Source of the DNA: Chrysophaeum taylorii
Taxonomy: Eukaryota; Sar; Pelagophyceae; Pelagomonadales; Pelagomonadaceae
Length of the DNA: 55,997 bases
Direction of reading: 5' to 3'
Assembly (NCBI GenBank): GCA_029834535.1
Contig: JAQMWT010000519.1
Span: forward strand, 1-55,997
The position numbers were made by a program, and so were the translations under genes. The notes under the pieces were generated by a model. It worked only from the letters and a program-made list of their open reading frames with translations, was not told the origin of the DNA and ran no database searches. This document shows positions 54,867-55,997 of this stretch, piece after piece (the stretch's first letter is position 1; each line of letters opens with the position of its first letter).

Positions 54867-55997
54867 ATGCATCACTGGCGCAGCAACCACCCACGTGGAG
54901 TCACGCCCGCCCGACGCGAGTTACCTCGCACACTTACGCCCGCTGAGTCGTCTACCAACACTCCTCCGAACCGTAGGAAACCAAATCGCGACGACATTAC
55001 TCGTCTGCTCTCATCCTCTGCTGCTGCGATCCGGCCTGGCTCCAACCCCTTAACCACTTTTGCCGATGCTGTCGTTTTAAATGTTTCTCAGCAGGAACAT
55101 GGATCATCTATCACGTCAGACCAAAAGTTCAAAACTCCTTTCACCGGTCTCTTATCATCTTTTCTACATACGGACCTATTCAAGGCACTTGATTCCATCT
55201 ACGCATCTCGCGATCACTTGGACTACCAGATCTTCATGGAACTGTCGAATTTCTGCTCAGTCAGAACACCAGTCGTCTTCCCTCTGCCCTCTGCACCTTC
55301 AATATACGCTACACTTTGCTATCGAGGTCTCAAGAAGGAGACCCAACAATCCTCATTTCACTGCCTTCAATGCTTCGACAACGACGGCAAACCGCTCCTA
55401 GTCTGTGTCTCCGATTATAAAAGGAAGATAGACGAGCTACCTGCTGCTGTCTTAGAACACCTCGCCAGCGAATCACATATTCGCAATGCCTTCATACCTG
55501 TCTCTATTCCAACTATGTGTATGTGTTGTGCGCGTATAAATTCTGACCACATTGCCCTCTCGTTTCTGTTCCTCGCATGGAACGCACGTGTTATTGTTTT
55601 TCCTTGTGAGTCATCACCCGCTGGTCACCTCCGTGCCACCATCCTCCGTGTTTTCTTTCTCCCATTGGACCTGCAAGCACTGCTCCAAGAACTAATCAAG
55701 GAACACGCACTACCCGATGATATTATTATTACTTCCCCAGTCACAACAGATTCACAAAATGCGGTGGCCTACCCCTTCAACCTCAAGTTTATTTCTCGGC
55801 TTCATCTGGAACACCTGTCACTTATTGTGACAATTGTTCGCACACATGTAAGGAAGCAGTCGATTATTAAGGCAAGCGCCTATCAGCCTTTTGTTCACGC
55901 GCTCTGCCGCTCTCTCGTACATCACATTACTGAGTACAACACACTGGCACATGATGAACGACCACCATCTATCTTTGACGAAGTATCTTCACCAACT
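54867..55997 (+). CDS. long open frame running off the window, function unrecognised
   Basis: Starts at ATG 54867 (frame open from 54816) and has no stop to the last base, giving at least 377 residues. The codon pattern resembles the copia frames. The N-terminal 70 residues are basic and disordered-looking; a C-x-x-C pair (HCLQCF) and a second Cys group (CMCCARIN) lie in the middle. The part from about 55,575 (RVIVFPCESSPAGHLRATIL, then LPDDIIITSPVTTDSQ) follows the same spacing of hydrophobic strands as motifs II-IV of the copia DNMT, but has no Pro-Cys, so relationship is only a guess. It begins 48 bp after the last 21-bp motif, so it may be a third frame of the copia element or a neighbouring element. 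Confidence 0.55.
   Translation, partial: MHHWRSNHPRGVTPARRELPRTLTPAESSTNTPPNRRKPNRDDITRLLSSSAAAIRPGSNPLTTFADAVVLNVSQQEHGSSITSDQKFKTPFTGLLSSFLHTDLFKALDSIYASRDHLDYQIFMELSNFCSVRTPVVFPLPSAPSIYATLCYRGLKKETQQSSFHCLQCFDNDGKPLLVCVSDYKRKIDELPAAVLEHLASESHIRNAFIPVSIPTMCMCCARINSDHIALSFLFLAWNARVIVFPCESSPAGHLRATILRVFFLPLDLQALLQELIKEHALPDDIIITSPVTTDSQNAVAYPFNLKFISRLHLEHLSLIVTIVRTHVRKQSIIKASAYQPFVHALCRSLVHHITEYNTLAHDERPPSIFDEVSSPT

Overview
This window is nuclear DNA from a unicellular eukaryote, probably an alga. The evidence is short GT-AG introns (43-52 nt where I can place both ends), a cytosolic ribosomal protein gene (eL22) split by one of them, a Cid1-type terminal uridylyltransferase, Helitrons, a SINE-like element and several LTR retrotransposons. 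One protein has an N-terminus that could be a plastid or thylakoid-lumen targeting sequence. I cannot name the lineage. There is no rRNA, convincing tRNA, CRISPR array or bacterial-style operon.

Layout. 1-7.3 kb is a compact gene island: an acidic/basic repeat protein of the Nopp140/SRP40 type with one repeat per exon (minus strand, runs off the left edge), a two-domain VOC/glyoxalase-fold protein (minus), eL22 (plus), a GNAT-like protein (plus, frame broken) and a PUB plus ZZ-finger protein (plus, two compensating indels). 8.5-19.9 kb is a full-length Ty3/gypsy element on the minus strand, with two ~335-bp LTRs, a tRNA-like primer site, gag, protease, a C5 cytosine methyltransferase (DNMT), RT, RNase H and integrase. 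A 1,037-bp Helitron sits exactly in its RT active-site box. 19.9-23.3 kb is a nest of further Helitron copies. 23.4-25.5 kb holds the two-exon terminal uridylyltransferase, and 26.1-27.1 kb an unrecognised gene. 28.1-31.6 kb is a truncated element encoding a gag-like protein fused to a second, distinct DNMT. 31.6-41.4 kb (minus) and 44.8-54.8 kb (plus) are two diverged copies of one Ty1/copia family carrying a third DNMT between protease and integrase. The 3.4 kb between them holds a long hairpin, a minisatellite, two coding fragments, a SINE fragment and another Helitron. From 54,867 to the end a long frame is open and runs off the window.

How the parts relate. Three separate retrotransposon lineages within 56 kb each carry a cytosine methyltransferase, at a different place in each polyprotein. 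In addition a 21-bp motif, translated as T-E/A-T/M/K-S-L-N-Y, occurs 11 times: twice in the gypsy gag and nine times in the copia copies, where it sits at the boundaries between enzyme modules. Its pattern of substitutions points to nucleotide-level conservation. This motif, the clustering of DNMT elements and the open 3' frame are the parts most worth following up.

Many frames are broken by single-base changes, several in homopolymers. Two in the PUB-ZZ gene compensate each other, so some breaks may be assembly errors and not decay.
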